This document shows, in pieces, positions 1 to 9,795 of a DNA stretch of 64,000 bases; position 1 is the first letter of the stretch, and every line of letters begins with the position of its first letter. Source of the stretch: CAVXSP01 sp963764505 (GTDB taxonomy: Bacteria > Acidobacteriota > Vicinamibacteria > Vicinamibacterales > SCN-69-37); assembly GCA_963764505.1 (NCBI GenBank), contig CAVXSP010000001.1, forward strand, positions 2,604,001 through 2,668,000, read 5' to 3'. The translations under genes were made by a program, and so were the position numbers. The notes below the pieces were generated by a model. The model worked only from the letters and a program-made list of their open reading frames with translations, was not told the DNA's origin and made no database searches.

Positions 1-1600
1 GCAGCGGGTCGATGATCACCCAGCTCGCCGAATCGTCGCGATTGAAGCCCGGCGCCAGGTCGTTCACGTAATAGCGGTGGCGGTAGAAGTCGACGCCGTC
101 GGCGGTGAACTGATAGACGCGCTGGCCGGCGCCGCCCTGGTGGCTCCTCACGAGCGCGTCGACGTGCTCGAAATCCACGCCGCCCTTGAGGGTGTGGCGT
201 CCGAGATACTTGGTCAGCTCCGCACGGACGTCGTCGCGCGCGAGATCGCTGTCCTGGTAGAACCCGAAGCCGCCGGAGAGCGAGTTCGGACTGACCGTCG
301 CGTCGATCAACGCCGGCTGCGTCGTGCCGAGGCCGCTGTATGTGTTGTTCTCGTTGTGGCGCCCGTAGATCGCTTCGAGCAGCCAGGTGTTCCGGAACAC
401 GCCGTCGTAGCGCACGATCCCGTCGACGCCGCCCTGATCCAGCGTGCCGTTCCACGTGCTGGACGGCCCCTGGATGGGAAAGATGGCGCCGTCTCGTGTG
501 CTCGGATCGCCATTGACCGATCCGACGAGCGTCTGGTTGTGGCCGATGTTGAAGGTCAGCTTGCCGGCGAACGTCTCACGCGTGACATCCTGCGGAACGA
601 CGTCGCCCGGGCTCGGCGTGCCCGCCGCCGCCTTGGGGATCGGTCGGATCACGGTGCGGTCGTCGCGCTCGTTGATGCGATCGTAGGCGCCGAAGAACCA
701 CAGCTTGTCCTTCAGGATGTACCCGCCCAGATCGAACCCGGCGTCCCACTGGTGAGCGACGTCGCTGACCTGCGTGGTCGTCTGCGGCACCTTGTCCGCC
801 GTGCTGTTCTGGGCCGTCAGCGGTCCGCCCGTGCCGTAGGCGAACAGTCCGCCATGGTAGGTGTTGCCCCCCGACTTGGTAATCGCTTCGATCACCGCGC
901 CGGTCGTTCGCCCGTACTCGGCGTTCATCCCCTCCGTCTTGACGTTGACGTCCTGGATGAAGTCGAAGTTGATGGTCTTGCGCTCCTGACCGGCGATGAT
1001 GCCGGTCATGTTGAGACCCTCGATGATGTATTGGTTCTCGGCGCCGGTCGAGCCGTGGGCCGCCGGACCGACCACTGCCGGCAGGCCGTCATCGCTGACC
1101 AGTTGCAGGTCCTCGTTCACGCCCGGCGCGAGCCGGCTGACCGCATAGAAGTTCCGCTGCACCGGGAGCTGCGAAAAGATGTTCTGTCCGGCCGTGATCC
1201 CGCCCGTCGTGCTCGTCACGTCCACCGTCGGCGGAGCGGCCGTCACCGTGAGCGCCTGCTCGACGCCCGCGACCTGCAGGGTGAGGTTCACGGTGGCCGT
1301 CTGATCGAGCTCGAGGGACACGTTCTGACGCGTCGCGGTCTGAAATCCGCTGAGGTCGGCTTTGACCGTGTACTTGCCTGGAGGCAGCGTCGGCAGTTGA
1401 TATTGCCCGGTCGAGTCGGTCGTGGCCGTGCGAGCGCCCTGCAATTGCGGGCTCGTGGCGGTCACGGTCGCGCCGGGAATCGCCCCGCCTTGAGCGTCCA
1501 CGACGGTTCCTGTGATTCGACCGGTCGTCTGCGCGAGAACCGGTCCCGCCAGGCCGAGGGCCAGCACACCGCCGAGCAGCGTGACGATGGGGGTCCGCAT
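1..1600 (-). CDS. TonB-dependent receptor, Oar-like, N-terminal part
   Basis: An outer-membrane TonB-dependent receptor read leftward and cut by the window edge; about 533 residues are visible. It opens with a signal peptide (MRTPIVTLLGG to VLAQ) and then a carboxypeptidase-like regulatory sandwich at about residues 25-110 (TGRITGTVVDAQGGAIPGA). The plug domain follows with YIIEGLNMTG and AEYGRTTGAVIEAITKSGGN. The barrel begins with strands such as LKDKLWFFGAYDR. Start ATG is at 1598-1600. This architecture (Oar family) is common in Acidobacteriota and is usually linked to uptake of large substrates; the substrate here cannot be told. It is divergent from a second receptor of the same class starting at 2125. 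Confidence 0.9.
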   Translation of the reverse strand, partial: MRTPIVTLLGGVLALGLAGPVLAQTTGRITGTVVDAQGGAIPGATVTATSPQLQGARTATTDSTGQYQLPTLPPGKYTVKADLSGFQTATRQNVSLELDQTATVNLTLQVAGVEQALTVTAAPPTVDVTSTTGGITAGQNIFSQLPVQRNFYAVSRLAPGVNEDLQLVSDDGLPAVVGPAAHGSTGAENQYIIEGLNMTGIIAGQERKTINFDFIQDVNVKTEGMNAEYGRTTGAVIEAITKSGGNTYHGGLFAYGTGGPLTAQNSTADKVPQTTTQVSDVAHQWDAGFDLGGYILKDKLWFFGAYDRINERDDRTVIRPIPKAAAGTPSPGDVVPQDVTRETFAGKLTFNIGHNQTLVGSVNGDPSTRDGAIFPIQGPSSTWNGTLDQGGVDGIVRYDGVFRNTWLLEAIYGRHNENNTYSGLGTTQPALIDATVSPNSLSGGFGFYQDSDLARDDVRAELTKYLGRHTLKGGVDFEHVDALVRSHQGGAGQRVYQFTADGVDFYRHRYYVNDLAPGFNRDDSASWVIIDPL

Positions 1601-2124
1601 TGATGTACCTCTCGATCTGGGAACGAGCCGCCGGGAGAGAGCGTCCGTGGGAGCGCGGCTCGGGCCCGCCGTCGGAAGGGATCGCCGCGGCAGGCCATGA
1701 ATCCACTCTAGGACCTTTGGTTTGCCTCGCGGTTCCGGCGATCTCCCGATACAGGCGCTCGCACACGCCTGTTGCCCGCAGAAAAGAACCCGCGGGCGTC
1801 TCCCCGGCCCCGCTTGAAAGCCGATAAATAAGGTCGGATTTCCACCCGACGGCGGCACCTTTGGACGGTTGCGCACAATTGCGCGGGGGCATATAGTTTC
1901 GCGCGCACTTGGGCTCCCTGCTCTTGTGGCGGGCCCCGGCCCGGGGCGCCGGTGGGTGTGCCGAGCCCGCCGCCGCCCCGTGCGTGGCCCCTTCGCGCTC
2001 CAGTTCAGCACCAGTGCAGCCGATATACCGGAAGGCCGCCGTGGCGGATGGCCGCAGATTGCCGTGTCCGCCTGACGGGCAGGAATTCCGGCGCATTCCA
2101 CGCCCAAGCTGAGGAGTCGCATTG
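1601..2124. other. Control region between divergent receptors
   Basis: This 524-base stretch separates two divergent receptor genes and has no convincing gene. The right half holds a good promoter for the rightward receptor (1869-1897), an inverted repeat on its -35 box, and a GAGGAG ribosome-binding site at 2111-2116. A leader of about 220 bases is implied, rich in C and G (around 1925-1985). I looked on both strands for known riboswitch cores and saw none. No clear promoter was found for the leftward gene. Confidence 0.6.
1869..1897 (+). promoter_or_regulatory. Sigma-70-type promoter with operator-like palindrome
   Basis: TTGCGC (1869-1874), a 17-base spacer and TATAGT (1892-1897) form a plausible housekeeping promoter for the receptor at 2125. 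The palindrome GCGCA-CAAT-TGCGC (1871-1884) lies over the -35 box and the start of the spacer, the position expected for a repressor operator. That a regulator binds here is inference from position and symmetry. Confidence 0.5.
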
Positions 2125-5091
2125 ATGAGGGGGTTGATTCTCGTTCCGGCTTTCGCGCTGCTCGTCGCGAGCCACGCATTCGCCCAGGGCATTCAGACCG
2201 GCACTATTCGCGGCGCCATCACGGACCAGCAGGATCGGGCCGTGCCGGGCGTCACCGTCACGGCCGCCTCGAGCGCGCTGCAGCAGCCGCGGGTCGCCGT
2301 CACCGACGGGCTCGGGTTCTACGCGATGACGGCGCTGCCGGCGGGCACCTACGAGCTGAAGTTCGAGCTCGACGGCTTCGCGGTCGTGGCGCAGACGGTC
2401 ACGCTGCCGTTGGGACTGTCGGTCGAAGCCAACGCGCTGATGCGCCCGGCGACCGTGACCGAGACCGTCACGGTCGTGGCCGGAACGCCCGCGCAGATCG
2501 TCAACCCGGCGGTGGGGGCCAACTTCAAGCACGAGGAGATCGAGAAGCTCGCCAATCCGCGCACGCTCTTCGGGATCGCGCAGCTCTCGCCGGGCCTGAC
2601 GCAGAACGGGCCTCAGAACAAGAACCAGCTCGTCATCAACGGCGCGTTCGCCTTCGACAACGTCTTCATGATCAACGGCGTCGACGTGAACGACAACCTG
2701 CTGGCGCAGCCGCAGGACCTGTTCGTCGAGGACGCGATTGCGGAAACGCAGGTGCTCACCTCCGGGCTGCCCGCCGAGTTCGGTCGGTTCACCGGCGGCG
2801 TCATCAACGCCATCACGAAGAGCGGCGGCGAGATCTTCTCGGGCAGCGGCCGCGTCGACTTCTCCAACGCGGCGTGGACGACGGCGACGCCCTACGAGGT
2901 GTCGAAAGGGATCGGCGACACGGTCCATCCCAATTCCCTTCAGGCGTCCTACGAGACGACGCTCGGCGGGCCGATGATGAAGAGCCGGCTCTGGTTCTTC
3001 GCGTCGGCGCGGTCCTCGTCGATCGACACGACGCGAAGCCTGTCGCAGACGGGCATGACGGTCGGGAGCACCGATTCGAACAAGCGTGGCGAGCTCAAGC
3101 TGACTGGCCGGCTCGCCGACCATCAGACGCTCCAGTTCGGATTCCTGAACAACCCGCGCGAGCAGACGAACGCGTCGGGGATCCAGAACTTCGTGATCAC
3201 GCCGGACAGCGAGGCGAATCCGATCACGCGGAACTGGTACTACTACGGCAACTACCGGAGCGTCGTGCGGAACACCACCGTGCTCGAGGCTCAGTACTCG
3301 CAGCGCCGGTGGAAGGTGGAGAACTCCGGCGGCGCGAGCACGAACCTCCTCGACTCGCCGTTTCTGTCCGCCACGCAGTGCGCGTGTCTGTACAACGGGC
3401 CCTACTTCGACTCGACCGATCCCGAGGAGCGCAACAACGCGCAGGTGACCGGCAGCGTCACGCACTTCTGGACCCGGGGCGGCGCGCACGAGACGAAGCT
3501 GGGCTACGAGTTCTTCCGGAGCCAGCGCCGCGGCGGCGGCTCGCAGTCGTCGACGAGCTATGTCTTCAACTCCGACTTCTCGACCGATGCGGCGGGAAGT
3601 CCTCTGCTCGACGCGAACGGCCAGGTCGTTCCCGTCTTCGTGCCCGGCGTGTCCTCGATCGACTACTACCCGGCCGAGCGCGGCGCGACGATGAACATCG
3701 ACAACCATTCGGTGTACCTGCAGGACCACTGGGCGATGAACCGTCACTGGTCCGCGGATCTCGGCGCCCGCTATGAGCACGTGAGGGCGGTCTCGACCGG
3801 CGGCATCGTCGGCGTCGACAATCACCGGATCGTGCCGCGGCTGGCCGCCGCGTACGACGTCGCCGGCGACGGCAATCACATCATCCACGTGACCTACGGC
3901 TGGTATTCCGGCCGGTACAACGAGAACCAGATCGGGGCCAACAGCCCGGTCGGCAACCCGCCGCAGCTGACGCTCCTCTACACCGGCCCGGAAGGGCAGG
4001 GCGTCGACTTCGCGCCAGGATTCGATCTGGCCAACTATCCCGTGGGGCCGTCGAGCGCCGCCCGCGTGCCCGGCGCGAACGTCCTGATGGACCCGAAGCT
4101 CAAGTCGCCGGTGGTCCGTGAGTTCACGACGGGCTACGGCATCAACCTGTTCGGAGGGCGCGGCTACGCCGAGACGTCCTACATCCACCGGCGGACCGTC
4201 GATCTCATCGAGGACTTCCAGACCGTCGACGGCGGCTTCACGGACGTCACTCTCGGCGGCGTCGACGCGGGCCTCTTCACCAACACGATCTACCGGAACA
4301 GCGACGTCGCGCGCCGCGTGTTCGACTCGCTCCTGTTCCAGACGCAGTACCGGGTCAACGAGCGCGTGATGTTCGGCGGGCACTACACCGTCCAGCTCCG
4401 CAACGAGGGCAACTACGAGGGCGAGATGCCGAGCCAGCCCGGCAAGCCGTCATTCATCGGCAACTATCCGGAGGCATTCCGCGCGGACCGGAACTTTCCG
4501 GACGGCAACCTTCAGGACTTCCAGCGCCACCGTCTGCGGATCTGGGGGATCTACGACGTGCCGATGGGCCGCTACGGCCACGGGTCCCTGTCGGGCCTGT
4601 GGCGCGTGGATTCTGGGCTGACCTACAGCCTGCGCGCCGTCAGCAAGGCCCTGACCTCGACCCAGCAGCAGATCATCGCCGCCGCCGGCTATCCCGATGC
4701 GCCGAACACGACGGACCCGACCGCCGGCTACTACATCTTCTTCGGCGATCGCGGATCGCAGAGCTTCAAGGGCTACGGCGTGTTCGACACGTCCTTCAAC
4801 TACGATGTGCCCGTCCGCGGCTCCTTCCGGCCGTGGGTGAAGCTCGATATCTACAATCTCTTCAACGACCAGAAGCAGATCGCGTGGGACGTCGGCGTCA
4901 ACCCGGACGCAAGCAGCCCGAAGGACAGCCTCGGGCTCGCGACGGGCTACGTGAAGAAGGCGACGTTCGGCACGGCGACGGGCAACACGATCAGCGTGAG
5001 CGGTCTGACCGTCAATGCGTTCCCCGTGGCGTTCAACGGCGCCCTGCCGGGCGGCCGAACGGTGCGGCTGGCGGTCGGCTTCAGGTTCTGA
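2125..5091 (+). CDS. TonB-dependent receptor, Oar-like
   Basis: A complete outer-membrane receptor of 988 residues. A signal peptide (MRGLILVPAFALLVASHAFA) is followed by a carboxypeptidase-like regulatory domain (about 25-110, GTIRGAITDQQDRAVPGV), a plug with FMINGVDVNDN and LPAEFGRFTGGVINAITKSG, and a long beta-barrel ending in VRLAVGFRF, the aromatic last residue typical of outer-membrane barrels. ATG at 2125 is preferred over the TTG at 2122 because GAGGAG lies 8 bases upstream of it. The TPR gene at 5129 follows closely and is probably co-transcribed. Substrate is unknown; pairing of such receptors with secreted TPR proteins is frequent in this phylum. Confidence 0.93.
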   Translation: MRGLILVPAFALLVASHAFAQGIQTGTIRGAITDQQDRAVPGVTVTAASSALQQPRVAVTDGLGFYAMTALPAGTYELKFELDGFAVVAQTVTLPLGLSVEANALMRPATVTETVTVVAGTPAQIVNPAVGANFKHEEIEKLANPRTLFGIAQLSPGLTQNGPQNKNQLVINGAFAFDNVFMINGVDVNDNLLAQPQDLFVEDAIAETQVLTSGLPAEFGRFTGGVINAITKSGGEIFSGSGRVDFSNAAWTTATPYEVSKGIGDTVHPNSLQASYETTLGGPMMKSRLWFFASARSSSIDTTRSLSQTGMTVGSTDSNKRGELKLTGRLADHQTLQFGFLNNPREQTNASGIQNFVITPDSEANPITRNWYYYGNYRSVVRNTTVLEAQYSQRRWKVENSGGASTNLLDSPFLSATQCACLYNGPYFDSTDPEERNNAQVTGSVTHFWTRGGAHETKLGYEFFRSQRRGGGSQSSTSYVFNSDFSTDAAGSPLLDANGQVVPVFVPGVSSIDYYPAERGATMNIDNHSVYLQDHWAMNRHWSADLGARYEHVRAVSTGGIVGVDNHRIVPRLAAAYDVAGDGNHIIHVTYGWYSGRYNENQIGANSPVGNPPQLTLLYTGPEGQGVDFAPGFDLANYPVGPSSAARVPGANVLMDPKLKSPVVREFTTGYGINLFGGRGYAETSYIHRRTVDLIEDFQTVDGGFTDVTLGGVDAGLFTNTIYRNSDVARRVFDSLLFQTQYRVNERVMFGGHYTVQLRNEGNYEGEMPSQPGKPSFIGNYPEAFRADRNFPDGNLQDFQRHRLRIWGIYDVPMGRYGHGSLSGLWRVDSGLTYSLRAVSKALTSTQQQIIAAAGYPDAPNTTDPTAGYYIFFGDRGSQSFKGYGVFDTSFNYDVPVRGSFRPWVKLDIYNLFNDQKQIAWDVGVNPDASSPKDSLGLATGYVKKATFGTATGNTISVSGLTVNAFPVAFNGALPGGRTVRLAVGFRF

Positions 5092-5128
5092 TTCCGATCG
5101 CGGGCGTTCGCGCCCAGGGGGCTTCCGG

Positions 5129-5905
5129 ATGACGTGCGGCTCGCCTCGTTGGGTTCTTGCGGCCGTTCTCCCGGCTCTCGTCGCGGTCGGCGTGCCCGCC
5201 GCAACGGCGGGCCAGGGGCTGACGCCCACTGAGCGCGGTCGCGCAGTCGCGCGGTACCGCGACGGCCAGGATGCCCTGAGGGACGGGCGGTTGGCGATCG
5301 CCGAACGGGCGTTCCGCGAGGCGATTGCACGGGATCCGTCGCTGGAGCTCGGCTACTGCGGGCTGGGACAGGTGTTCATGGCCACGCGGCGGTACACGTC
5401 GGCCGTCACAGCCTATCGTGCGTGCCGCGATACGTTTCAGGCGAATGCGGCCGACGCGTTCGCAGACGATCTTCGGCGCGACCAGTCCCTCGAGAGCCGG
5501 ATCGATCTGCTCGAGCAGACGCGAGGCGAGCGCGAGATGCGTTCCGGCGAAGCGCCCCAGTCGCTCGCGCTGGACGACCAGATTGGCCAGCTCGAACGGC
5601 TTCGGCACCGCGCGCCCGGTCCGCTGCCGCTGACGCCGGCCTGGATCTCCCTCGGCCTGGGCAGCGCGTACCTCCGGACCGGCCGGATGGAGGACGCCGA
5701 ACGCGAGTACCGGGCCGCGCTTCGCAGCGAGCCGACGCTGGGAGAGGCGCACAACAACCTGGCGATCGTCCTCATGGTGGCCGGCCGATACGAGGAAGCC
5801 GTTCGGGAACTGGACGCGGCCGGGTCCTCGGGCTTCCGCGCCAATCCAGAGCTCAGACGTCAACTCGAGGCAGCGATCGGCACGGACCGACCGACCGTCC
5901 GTTGA
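5129..5905 (+). CDS. Secreted TPR-repeat protein
   Basis: A 258-residue protein with a signal peptide (about residues 1-28, hydrophobic core WVLAAVLPALVAVGVPA) and tetratricopeptide helices. One TPR pair is at about 40-95 (ALRDGRLAIAERAFREAIARDP then LGQVFMATRRYTSAVTAYRA). A second is at about 170-245 (LGSAYLRTGRMEDAEREYRA, then LAIVLMVAGRYEEAVRELDA). TPRs are protein-binding scaffolds and no catalytic motif is seen. It begins 37 bases after the receptor stop on the same strand, so a periplasmic role alongside that receptor is likely but inferred. An upstream in-frame start inside the receptor gene is less likely because it would precede the signal peptide. Confidence 0.85.
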   Translation: MTCGSPRWVLAAVLPALVAVGVPAATAGQGLTPTERGRAVARYRDGQDALRDGRLAIAERAFREAIARDPSLELGYCGLGQVFMATRRYTSAVTAYRACRDTFQANAADAFADDLRRDQSLESRIDLLEQTRGEREMRSGEAPQSLALDDQIGQLERLRHRAPGPLPLTPAWISLGLGSAYLRTGRMEDAEREYRAALRSEPTLGEAHNNLAIVLMVAGRYEEAVRELDAAGSSGFRANPELRRQLEAAIGTDRPTVR

Positions 5906-5947
5906 GCGACGGGTTTCGATCCGTACACATCCATCGGGCGGGTCCGA

Positions 5948-7828
5948 TCAGGTGGCCGGCACGAGCGCCATCTGGGTGACGAGCAGGTTGGCCGCCGACT
6001 CGAGCACCTGGCGGTGGCTCTCGTCGAAGGGCTCGGGCCCGTAGGCCGTGATGACGGCCAGGCACTCGCCGCTCGTCACGGGGACCGCCAGGGCGTATTT
6101 CATGGGGACGGCGAACGCCGCGGCCAGCTGGCCGAGCTCCAGACCCGCATCCGAGTTCAACACGCTCCGCTGATGTGCGAACGCCCAGCCGGAGGTCCGT
6201 TCCCCGATGGGAATTCGGAGGCCGTCGAGGGGCGGACCGCCGATCGCGGAGCAGACCTGCGCGACGATCTCGTTCTGCTGCGGCGTGAAGAGGGCGAAGC
6301 AGACGGCCGGGACCACGCGGCGGAGCGAGCGAAAGAGGATCGTCGCGCCCTCGGCAAGCGTCGACGTTTCGGACAGCTCCCTCGTGAGCTCCGCGAACAC
6401 CCGCTCCTCGGCGGTCGTCGCTCTCAGCACGTCTACCTGGACGGGTGAGAGCGCACTCACCGAAGGGCCTGCGCTCTCCCGCGCCGGCGCGACGTGCTCG
6501 GCCTCCAGCTTGTCGAGCAGCCGCAGGAACTCGTCGACGATGGCCGGGTCGTACATCGTCCCGCGCCGGTCGCGCAGGATCTGTTCGGCCTGGTGGCGCA
6601 GCATGCCGAGCCGGTGCGGCCGGTCGGATCGCAGCGCGTCGTAGCAGTCCACGACGGCGAGGATTCTGGCGCCGAGCGGGATCTGTTCGCCCTTCAGTCC
6701 GTCGGGATAGCCCGAGCCATCCCAGTTCTCGTGATGGTGCCGGACGATGGGCTCGACCGGGTAGGGGAAGTCGATCGTCTTCAGGATGTCCGCGCCGGCC
6801 GCGGCGTGGGCCTTCATACGCTCGAACTCGGATGCGGTGAGGCGTCCCGGCTTGAGCAGGATATATTCCGGGACCGCGAGTTTGCCGGTGTCGTGCAGCA
6901 GCGCCGCTGCGCGCAGCGCATCCAGCCGCTTCTCGTCCCGGACGTTCAGCGCGTCGGCGAGCGCCATCGTGAAGACCTGAACGCGGCGGATGTGCCCGTG
7001 CGTCACCTGATCCTTGGCGTCGATGGCGTGCGTCAGGGCGGCAATCGTGGAGAGGAACACGCGGTTCAACTCGATGTTCTTCTGCCGCTCCGTTTCGATC
7101 TGCTTCGCCGACCAGCTGTACGTCAGGTAGATCAGGAACATCAACGGCGCGCTGACGCCCAGGAGGACGAGATCGACGCCCCGCGCGTTGACGAGGAACG
7201 CCGCGATGGACGCGCTGGCCGCGAAGCTGACCGACGTGTCCTTGATGTTGGTCCACCAGGTCGCGTACAGGCGGGCGCCCTGCTCGAGCGAGAGCGCGAC
7301 GCTCGCGAGACCGGTATTGAGAAGGAAATACGCTGCGGTGAAGGCCGTCAGCATCCCGATGAAGCTCAGCGTAATCGAGCCGTCGTCGGGCGTCGGCCCG
7401 CCGATGCCGACGGCGCTGGCGGCGAGCCAGACCGACAGCGGGGGAGTGGCGAGCGCGACGACCACGTTCGTCCACCGCAGGCGCTTCCGCGAGAACTGCC
7501 CGCGCAGCGACACGACCGTGACGTCGAGAAGCGCCAGGATGACGCCGATCGACGGACCGAACAGGAGCGTCCCCGCCAGCACGAACGTCTCGGAGAGGGA
7601 GAACCTGACGCTGACGAGCGGCATGTCGACCGAAAACCAGCCGCCCACGAGAGTCAGCACCGCCAGCTTCAACCAGGCCAGATGCGGCCAGTCGTGCGGC
7701 TGCCGGACCAAATCGCCGAGGCTCAGGAAGATGACGCCGAACCCGAGCAGCCCGATTGCGGCGATGTACGCACGTTTGACCACGGGTCTGCTGACCGCGG
7801 GAGCTGATGGCTGGTGTTCAGACGACAC
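5948..7828 (-). CDS. Membrane HD-GYP phosphodiesterase with GAF domain
   Basis: A 626-residue signalling protein. The first 230 residues hold several membrane segments (for example AYIAAIGLLGFGVIFLSLG and LDLVLLGVSAPLMFLIYL stretches). An HD-GYP domain covers about 250-420, with the HD motif in ALLHDTGKLAVPEYILLKPG and the GYP motif in HHHENWDGSGYPDGLKGEQI. A GAF-type sensory domain fills about 440-626. HD-GYP enzymes hydrolyse cyclic di-GMP; the key His/Asp and GYP residues are present, so activity is expected. The membrane part may sense an envelope signal, but this is not shown. It stands alone downstream of the leftward receptor gene. Confidence 0.9.
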   Translation of the reverse strand: MSSEHQPSAPAVSRPVVKRAYIAAIGLLGFGVIFLSLGDLVRQPHDWPHLAWLKLAVLTLVGGWFSVDMPLVSVRFSLSETFVLAGTLLFGPSIGVILALLDVTVVSLRGQFSRKRLRWTNVVVALATPPLSVWLAASAVGIGGPTPDDGSITLSFIGMLTAFTAAYFLLNTGLASVALSLEQGARLYATWWTNIKDTSVSFAASASIAAFLVNARGVDLVLLGVSAPLMFLIYLTYSWSAKQIETERQKNIELNRVFLSTIAALTHAIDAKDQVTHGHIRRVQVFTMALADALNVRDEKRLDALRAAALLHDTGKLAVPEYILLKPGRLTASEFERMKAHAAAGADILKTIDFPYPVEPIVRHHHENWDGSGYPDGLKGEQIPLGARILAVVDCYDALRSDRPHRLGMLRHQAEQILRDRRGTMYDPAIVDEFLRLLDKLEAEHVAPARESAGPSVSALSPVQVDVLRATTAEERVFAELTRELSETSTLAEGATILFRSLRRVVPAVCFALFTPQQNEIVAQVCSAIGGPPLDGLRIPIGERTSGWAFAHQRSVLNSDAGLELGQLAAAFAVPMKYALAVPVTSGECLAVITAYGPEPFDESHRQVLESAANLLVTQMALVPAT

Positions 7829-7954
7829 GACGGAGGCTCTGGCGCTGACCTTCGGAACGGCGCGGCAACAGCGAACGTGGCGCCAACATCACGTCAAGGG
7901 GAGCGACAGTATTGTAGCTGGGTCGGTCGGCCCTGCAAACTGGTTTTCGTGTCT

Positions 7955-7973
7955 TGTCAGGTAAGGCCTGACA
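7955..7973. terminator. Hairpin between receptor and HD-GYP genes
   Basis: TGTCAGG (7955-7961) and CCTGACA (7967-7973) are perfect 7-base arms around a 5-base loop. It lies 10 bases past the stop of the leftward receptor gene, where a transcription stop would sit. No T-tract follows, so it could instead be an operator for the HD-GYP gene. Confidence 0.35.
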
Positions 7974-7983
7974 GCTCGCAGCG

Positions 7984-9795
7984 TCAGTCGAAGCGGATGC
8001 CCGCGGAGAGCCAGCGTCCCGGCAGCGCCACACCGGCGATCTCGCGGTAGGTCACGTTCAGCAGATTCGAGCCGGCCAGAAACAGGCTGGCGCGGCCGAA
8101 TCGGCGGGTGAGCCGTGCGCCGACGAGCGTGTAACGCTGCCCGTCGCGACGCTCGCGCCGGTCGGCGTTCACGGCCAGTTGCCAGCCGGGCGCGAGCGGG
8201 GCGGCGACGGCGAGGCCGGCCGACCGGCGGGCGTACTCCAGGACGTACTTCGAGAGCAGCGAGAGGGCCGGAGCGTCCACCGCCTGGCTCGAGACGCTCG
8301 CGCGGACGAGCGCCCCGGCCCACCGCCGGGCGGCCCAGAGCTCCAGGCCCTTGGTCGTGACGTCGCGGACGTTGGTGGAGCGCCAGAGGTCCGTCTCGGT
8401 CGGCCGGACCCAGTCGATCACGTCGCGGTCCCATCGGACGAACGGCGACGCCGAGACCGTCCACGCGCCGGGTGTCCAGTCGACGCCGCCGTCGAGCGAC
8501 CATCCGTGCTCCGCGCGCAGATCGGGGGAGCCCAGGTTCGCCGGGTCGTGGTAGTAGAGCTCGGTGAACGTAGGGATGCGAAAGGCCCGCCTGGCGGACG
8601 CGCGCACGCGGATCTGCTCGGCCAGCGCCACGGCCAGCGAGAGCGCCGGGTTCCAGGACGGCCCGAAAGCGGAGTAGTCGTCGAATCGAAGGCCGCCGAC
8701 GAGCGTCGCCCGCGCGGCGAGCGGAGCCTGGAGCTCAGCGAAGAAATCCTGATGGAGGTACCGCCGGTCGCCCAGATTCGTCGAGCGGACCCAGTCGCCT
8801 CCGGTCCCGCCGCCGACGCTCAGCCGGCGTCCGGCGCCGAACTCGCGACCTACGCGCGCGCTGAGGTCGCCGCTCTCGGTCCGGTGCTCGTTTTCGGCGA
8901 AGCCCGGCCGTTCGATGTCCCATCGGAAGTGATCGCCGTGATTGCGCCAGCCGGTGCGCACGTCGGCGGTCCAGGCGCCGCGGGTCCGCTGCCAGCTCAG
9001 CGACGCGAGCGTCTGGTCGGTCCACTCCTTCGACGGCGAGGCGCCGTAGAATCCATTGGCGCCGAACGCCTTGCGCTGGTGTCTCACGTCGAGCGTCCAG
9101 CCGCGCGCCGGCTGGCCGCGCACCGCCCCGCCGCCGCCGGCGAACTCGCGATCGAAGGCGAAGCCTCCGCTGCGGCTCATCCATCCGGTCGCCGTCCAGT
9201 CAGGCGGGACCAGGACGCCCGAGACGGACGCCTCGGCCGACGTGTAGCCGAACTGTCCGCCCGCGACCTCCGCCGATACATGCGGGTCGCGCCGGGTGAT
9301 CACGTTGATCGTGCCGCCGAGGGCATCGGCTCCATGGACCGTCGAGCCGGCGCCGCTCACGATCTCGATGCGGTCCACGCCGGCCGCGGCGAGAGGGATG
9401 TCGCCGTCGTGGTGGCCGCTCTGGCTGTCGTTGATGCGAAGGCCGTCGACGAGCACGAGGCTCTGCCCGAAGGCGGCGCCCCGGATCGAGATGTCGGTCT
9501 GCATGTCGTGCGGGCCTCTCGACCGTGCGTCCACGCCGGGCGCGAGCCGCAGGGCGTCGATGACCGAGGCGATCCCGAGCCGTGCGAGGTCGTCGTGGGT
9601 GAGCACGGTCACGGTCTGGCCCAGCGACGCGATCGGCGCGGGCGCGACCGTGGCGGTCACGACGACTTCCTGCGACACGCGCGGTGGCGACTGACCGGCC
9701 GCCATCCGTGGCATCGAAACACCGAACAGGGTCGCGGCCAGAACGGGCGCCAGCACGCCCCTACGGGTTCCGCTCGAGATGCGCTTTCTCCTCAT
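7984..9795 (-). CDS. TonB-dependent receptor, BtuB-like
   Basis: A 603-residue outer-membrane receptor of the BtuB/vitamin-B12 receptor-like group. A signal peptide is followed by a TonB-box-like segment (SQEVVVTATVAP) and a plug (DVIDALRLAPG-like region, SIRGAAFGQSLVLVDGLRIN, GADALGGTINVITRR). A barrel completes it, ending with WLSAGIRFD. It lacks the carboxypeptidase-like domain of the two receptors at the window's left end and is much shorter. The start overlaps the end of the dedA-like gene by 35 bases, so the two are probably translated from one transcript. No cobalamin riboswitch is seen and none would fit upstream, so cobalamin as ligand is not established. Confidence 0.85.
   Translation of the reverse strand: MRRKRISSGTRRGVLAPVLAATLFGVSMPRMAAGQSPPRVSQEVVVTATVAPAPIASLGQTVTVLTHDDLARLGIASVIDALRLAPGVDARSRGPHDMQTDISIRGAAFGQSLVLVDGLRINDSQSGHHDGDIPLAAAGVDRIEIVSGAGSTVHGADALGGTINVITRRDPHVSAEVAGGQFGYTSAEASVSGVLVPPDWTATGWMSRSGGFAFDREFAGGGGAVRGQPARGWTLDVRHQRKAFGANGFYGASPSKEWTDQTLASLSWQRTRGAWTADVRTGWRNHGDHFRWDIERPGFAENEHRTESGDLSARVGREFGAGRRLSVGGGTGGDWVRSTNLGDRRYLHQDFFAELQAPLAARATLVGGLRFDDYSAFGPSWNPALSLAVALAEQIRVRASARRAFRIPTFTELYYHDPANLGSPDLRAEHGWSLDGGVDWTPGAWTVSASPFVRWDRDVIDWVRPTETDLWRSTNVRDVTTKGLELWAARRWAGALVRASVSSQAVDAPALSLLSKYVLEYARRSAGLAVAAPLAPGWQLAVNADRRERRDGQRYTLVGARLTRRFGRASLFLAGSNLLNVTYREIAGVALPGRWLSAGIRFD

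Noticed and set aside
2005..4383. 792-residue minus-strand reading frame
   Set aside because: Antisense to the complete receptor gene. Its Arg/Val/Asp/Pro-rich composition is what GC-rich codons give on the opposite strand; no motifs or signal.
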